In this document: piece by piece, positions 5,666 to 8,307 of the stretch
Layout: every line of letters starts with the position of its first letter
How positions within the stretch are numbered: the first letter of the stretch is position 1
NCBI GenBank assembly: GCA_028679275.1
Contig: JAJRBV010000166.1
Location: forward strand, 1-8,307
Origin: Methanoregulaceae archaeon
Lineage (GTDB): Archaea > Halobacteriota > Methanomicrobia > Methanomicrobiales > Methanospirillaceae
Direction: 5' to 3'
DNA length: 8,307 nucleotides
The notes under the pieces: generated by a model
What the model saw: only the letters and a program-made list of their open reading frames with translations
Databases searched by the model: none
What the model was told of the DNA's origin: nothing
Position numbers and translations under genes: made by a program

Positions 5666-7287
5666 GCTCGTCCCCCTGATTCGATCCCTTCCCGTGCCAG
5701 CGACAGGAACGTGTGGCCATAAGGGGAATGCTCTGCATCCCAGTTCTGGGTAATATCCCGCCGGACATGGGCCCCCCTCGATTCCTTCCTGAGGAGAGCA
5801 GCCCTGACCACGAGAGAAGCGGTGACGAGCATATTCTGCAGGATGCAGCACTCGGCAAGATTGGCCTCCGATGCTGCCCGTGGATGGAGGGTATGAAGGT
5901 GCCTGATTATCCCGAGGGTTTTTTCAAGTTCAGGACCCGTCCTGAAGATACCGGCACCTTCCCACATTGCTGTCTGAAGAGAACGGACGATGGTGGAGGG
6001 AGGGACATCGCCGGAAAAGAAGGTTCCAAGGCGTTCCTCCTCGGTCTCAATCCGTTTCTGGTCAACCTTTTTCTTCCGCTCCTTTACCTTCCCCGCAGCC
6101 TCCCCGGCACGTTTTCCGTACACCTGTGTTTCTGCAAGGGCATTTCCCCCAAGCCGGTTTGCACCATGAACCCCACCGGCCACTTCGCCACAGGCATAGA
6201 GGCACGGGAGCGTCGTCTCGGTATGCATCGTTATCCGGAGTCCCCCCATGATATGGTGGGCGGTCGGGGCAACCTCCATCGGGACATCACGGATGTCGAC
6301 CCCGAACTTGAGGAACTGCTCAAGCATGACAGGGAGCCTGCTCTCGATCTGGGATCGGGGCAGGTGAGTGACATCGAGGTACACTCCCCCGTTCCTGGTG
6401 CCTTTTCCCTCCAGAATCTCGGTTGCAATCGCCCGTGAAACGACATCCCTCGTTGAAAGCTCCATTCGTTCAGGATCATATCGTTTCATGAAGCGCTCGC
6501 CCTCAACATTCTTCAGGATCCCCCCTTCCCCGCGAACCGCTTCGGTGACGAGTCTCCCCCGTGCATCATAAGGGTAGACTGCCCCTGTCGGATGGAACTG
6601 GATCTGCTCCATGTCGATCAGCTCCGCACCAGCTCGGTATCCGAGAGCATACCCGTCACCGGTTCCGCTTGAGGAATTGGTGGAAATATCATAAATCCTG
6701 GTACCTCCTCCGGTGGCAAGCACTGTAGCATCGGCAAGGATAACCCGCATTCCTCCCTTCTGGTCCAGACCGATTGCTCCGCTCACCCTGGATTCATCGA
6801 GGACCAGTGAAATGATGGTGACCTCGTTTTCAACCCTGACATCGGTATTGTGAAGCCGGTCGACGAGGGTTGCCATCATCTCGTGACCGGTACGATCGCC
6901 TGCATAGCAGGTCCTTGGAAACCGCTGCCCGCCAAAAGGCCTCTGTGCAACCTCGCAGCAATCGGTCACATCAAAGACGGATCCCCATTTCAGGAGATCC
7001 TGTATCCGTTGCGGGGCCTCCTCAACGAGGATCCGCACAAGGTCACGATCATTGAGGAAAGCACCCCCTTTCAGGGTATCCTCGAAGTGTATTTCACAGG
7101 AATCTGCTTCCCTGAGCACTGCATTATACCCGCCTTCGGCCATGGTAGTACAGCCCCCTTTCCCTGTGAGTGTTTTTGAAACAAGCAGGGTCTCACCGTA
7201 CCCTGATGCTTCTATCGCCGCCCGGACACCTGCACCTCCGCTTCCGATTACGAGCACATGCGCCGTATCCACCGCATCAGAACGCAT
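5662..7287 (-). CDS. tfrA: Thiol:fumarate reductase subunit A (FAD-binding fumarate reductase flavoprotein)
   Basis: This 541-residue flavoprotein of the FrdA/SdhA family reduces fumarate to succinate. The N-terminal dinucleotide motif is GSGGAG (15-20). Active-site features follow in family order: H232PTG, R252GEGG, the RDVVSRAI stretch with R285, TAHH (344-345) with IMGG, and a capping segment CGEVAGG.HGAN-R378-LGGNAL. At the position of the covalent flavin His (SHT in FrdA/SdhA) it has GGC46TT, so FAD should be noncovalent, consistent with what is known of the Methanothermobacter enzyme. With TfrB it catalyses CoM-SH + CoB-SH + fumarate to CoM-S-S-CoB + succinate, feeding the reductive incomplete TCA route to 2-oxoglutarate. 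The frame is open to an ATG at 7329, but homology starts about MRSDAVDTAHVLVIG, so I chose ATG 7287. It has no Shine-Dalgarno and a TATA-like box 29 nt upstream. The stop overlaps tfrB. Confidence 0.95.
   Translation of the reverse strand: MRSDAVDTAHVLVIGSGGAGVRAAIEASGYGETLLVSKTLTGKGGCTTMAEGGYNAVLREADSCEIHFEDTLKGGAFLNDRDLVRILVEEAPQRIQDLLKWGSVFDVTDCCEVAQRPFGGQRFPRTCYAGDRTGHEMMATLVDRLHNTDVRVENEVTIISLVLDESRVSGAIGLDQKGGMRVILADATVLATGGGTRIYDISTNSSSGTGDGYALGYRAGAELIDMEQIQFHPTGAVYPYDARGRLVTEAVRGEGGILKNVEGERFMKRYDPERMELSTRDVVSRAIATEILEGKGTRNGGVYLDVTHLPRSQIESRLPVMLEQFLKFGVDIRDVPMEVAPTAHHIMGGLRITMHTETTLPCLYACGEVAGGVHGANRLGGNALAETQVYGKRAGEAAGKVKERKKKVDQKRIETEEERLGTFFSGDVPPSTIVRSLQTAMWEGAGIFRTGPELEKTLGIIRHLHTLHPRAASEANLAECCILQNMLVTASLVVRAALLRKESRGAHVRRDITQNWDAEHSPYGHTFLSLAREGIESGGRA
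5671..5677 (-). promoter_or_regulatory. Shine-Dalgarno for tfrB within tfrA
   Basis: AGGGGGA on the minus strand ends five nt before the tfrB ATG, inside the last codons of tfrA. It decides the tfrB start and is the best-spaced ribosome-binding site I found in the window, as expected for an internal gene of an operon whose first gene looks leaderless. Confidence 0.6.
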
Positions 7288-7347
7288 CTTATTATTACGT
7301 GAGTCATATAGTATCATAAATAGATGCAAAGGACCGTGTGAGCCCGG
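7288..7347. promoter_or_regulatory. Divergent tfrA / aspartate kinase promoter region with overlapping TATA boxes
   Basis: This 60-bp AT-rich gap separates two divergent start codons. On the minus strand TTTATGAT (7320-7313) is centred about 29 nt before the tfrA ATG, with ACTATATG closer in as an alternative. On the plus strand ATAAATA (7316-7322) is centred 29 nt before the aspartate kinase ATG. The two boxes physically overlap, so TBP could serve only one direction at a time. Neither gene shows a convincing Shine-Dalgarno. The gap is too short for a known riboswitch such as the lysine element. Confidence 0.5.
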
Positions 7348-8307
7348 ATGAGATTTTTAATGAAATTCGGCGGCACTTCAGTAGCTGATGCCGCGACAGT
7401 CAGAAGAGTGGTGGATATCATTGAGGAGCACTGCACGAAAGGGGATGAAATTGCCATCGTGGTATCCGCCCAGCGTGGTGTCACCGACCAGCTCATCGCC
7501 ATTGCGAACGAGGTTGCCGGGAATCGCAAGAACCCTGCAATCGATCCCTTTATCAGTTCACTCCGTGTCCGTCATAAATCTGTTCTGTCAGAACTTGGAG
7601 CGGATCTTAATGGTGAAGCCGGAGGGCAGATCGAGGAGAAGCTCTGTGAGCTCGAGAATATGCTGCAGGCCGTGCACAACCTGCGGGAACTAACTCCCCG
7701 CTCCCTTGATTATCTCATCTCATACGGGGAGCGGCTCAACTCAATCGTGGTATCGGCTGCGTTGCGACAACGGGGTATCCCCTCTATTGTAATGGATGGG
7801 TGCGAGGCAGGGATTCTGACCACTACCCAGCACGGAGAAGCCATGGCCCTCCCTGAAAGCGAAGGGAGGATCCGCAGCAGAGTTCCGCCCCTCCTTTCGG
7901 GGACCGTACCCGTAATCATGGGATTCATGGGGTGCACTGAAAAGGGAATCATCACCACTCTCGGAAGGAGCGGATCGGACTACTCCGCCGCAATTGTCGG
8001 GGCAGGTATTGATGCGGATGAGATCTGGATCTGGACAGACGTTGACGGAATCATGACCTCAGATCCCCGCCTGATTTCTGATGCCCGGGTAATTCCTTCC
8101 ATCTCCTATCTTGAGGTGATGGAACTCTCCTTCTTCGGGGCGAAGGTGATGCATCCCCGGTCCATAGAACCTGCCATGAAGAAGAACATCATCGTCAGGG
8201 TCAAGAACACATTCAATCCCTCTCATTTGGGAACCACCATCATTAGGGGCGAGAAGCATGACAGCCGTGTGGTAAAAGCACTCACCTATATCGACAAGGT
8301 TGCCCTG
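7348..8307 (+). CDS. lysC: Aspartate kinase, C-terminally cut by window edge
   Basis: The first 320 residues of an aspartokinase are visible; the frame is still open at the window end, and full-length enzymes are usually about 400-470 residues. It phosphorylates aspartate with ATP, the committed step to lysine, threonine, methionine and, in many organisms, diaminopimelate. Motifs seen: KFGGTS at 6-11 (after MRFLM), VVSAQRGVTD, S125YGERLNS, GRSGSD (206-211) with following YSAA, T230DVDG with SDPR (the nucleotide-binding part of the amino-acid kinase fold), and FFGAKVMHPRS. A regulatory ACT domain would begin around residue 305 (VVKALTYIDKVAL) and continue outside, so feedback specificity cannot be judged. 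In-frame TGA at 7339-7341 fixes the start at ATG 7348 or, less likely, ATG 7360. The gene is divergent from tfrA. The symbol is by analogy; archaeal names vary (ask). Confidence 0.95.
   Translation, partial: MRFLMKFGGTSVADAATVRRVVDIIEEHCTKGDEIAIVVSAQRGVTDQLIAIANEVAGNRKNPAIDPFISSLRVRHKSVLSELGADLNGEAGGQIEEKLCELENMLQAVHNLRELTPRSLDYLISYGERLNSIVVSAALRQRGIPSIVMDGCEAGILTTTQHGEAMALPESEGRIRSRVPPLLSGTVPVIMGFMGCTEKGIITTLGRSGSDYSAAIVGAGIDADEIWIWTDVDGIMTSDPRLISDARVIPSISYLEVMELSFFGAKVMHPRSIEPAMKKNIIVRVKNTFNPSHLGTTIIRGEKHDSRVVKALTYIDKVAL

Noticed and set aside
5666..5851. N-terminal extension of tfrB by 62 residues
   Set aside because: The extension overlaps tfrA in another frame and shows no homology to FrdB; the ATGA overlap and AGGGGGA support the start at 5665.
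5713..6438. A 241-codon plus-strand open frame antisense to tfrA
   Set aside because: It lies wholly opposite tfrA, has low-complexity proline/arginine-rich content and no recognisable domain. It fits a shadow frame created by codon bias in the real gene.
7288..7329. N-terminal extension of tfrA from ATG 7329
   Set aside because: The 14 extra residues precede the usual FrdA start and would cover the promoter region shared with aspartate kinase. The flavin-binding strand begins normally just after ATG 7287.
7288..7347. Lysine riboswitch or attenuator before aspartate kinase
   Set aside because: Only 60 bp are available, there is no stem-rich leader, and the likely transcription start is near the ATG.

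Overview
The window looks like chromosomal DNA of a methanogenic archaeon, most likely of the order Methanomicrobiales. The strongest marker is the pair tfrA-tfrB, encoding thiol:fumarate reductase, which uses the methanogen thiols coenzyme M and coenzyme B as electron donors. Archaeal-style T-tract terminators, TATA-like boxes about 28 nt ahead of start codons, a COG0170-type polyprenol kinase and moderately GC-rich codon use fit this. The order-level placement is inference, not a measurement.

Layout from left to right: (1) a minus-strand 5' part of radC runs off the left edge (1-303). (2) Rubrerythrin follows on the plus strand (445-945), ended by a T-rich terminator. (3) A plus-strand flavoenzyme (1136-2284) fuses an N-terminal CPYC glutaredoxin-like domain to an AhpF/thioredoxin-reductase-like module. 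(4) Convergent with it, only 6 nt away, is an orphan SPPF-type DNA methyltransferase (2291-3532, minus). (5) Divergent from that gene is a small polytopic membrane kinase of the dolichol/phytol kinase family (3627-4178, plus). (6) Convergent with the kinase is the tfrA-tfrB operon (7287 down to 4199, minus), whose genes overlap by ATGA. (7) Divergent from tfrA across 60 bp is aspartate kinase (7348 onward, plus), cut by the right edge before its ACT domains are complete.

How they work together: rubrerythrin plus the glutaredoxin/AhpF-like reductase look like an oxygen and peroxide defence pair. TfrAB makes succinate from fumarate for the reductive branch of the incomplete TCA cycle and yields CoM-S-S-CoB. 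Aspartate kinase opens the lysine/threonine/methionine branch. The other genes are housekeeping or single accessory functions.

I found no tRNA, rRNA, CRISPR array, insertion sequence or long repeat, and no gene-free stretch above 300 bp (the longest is about 190 bp, 946-1135). The window reads as ordinary methanogen chromosome. The points most worth a second look are the Grx-AhpF-like fusion, the unusual motif order of the methyltransferase, and a recurring promoter geometry that predicts leaderless mRNAs.
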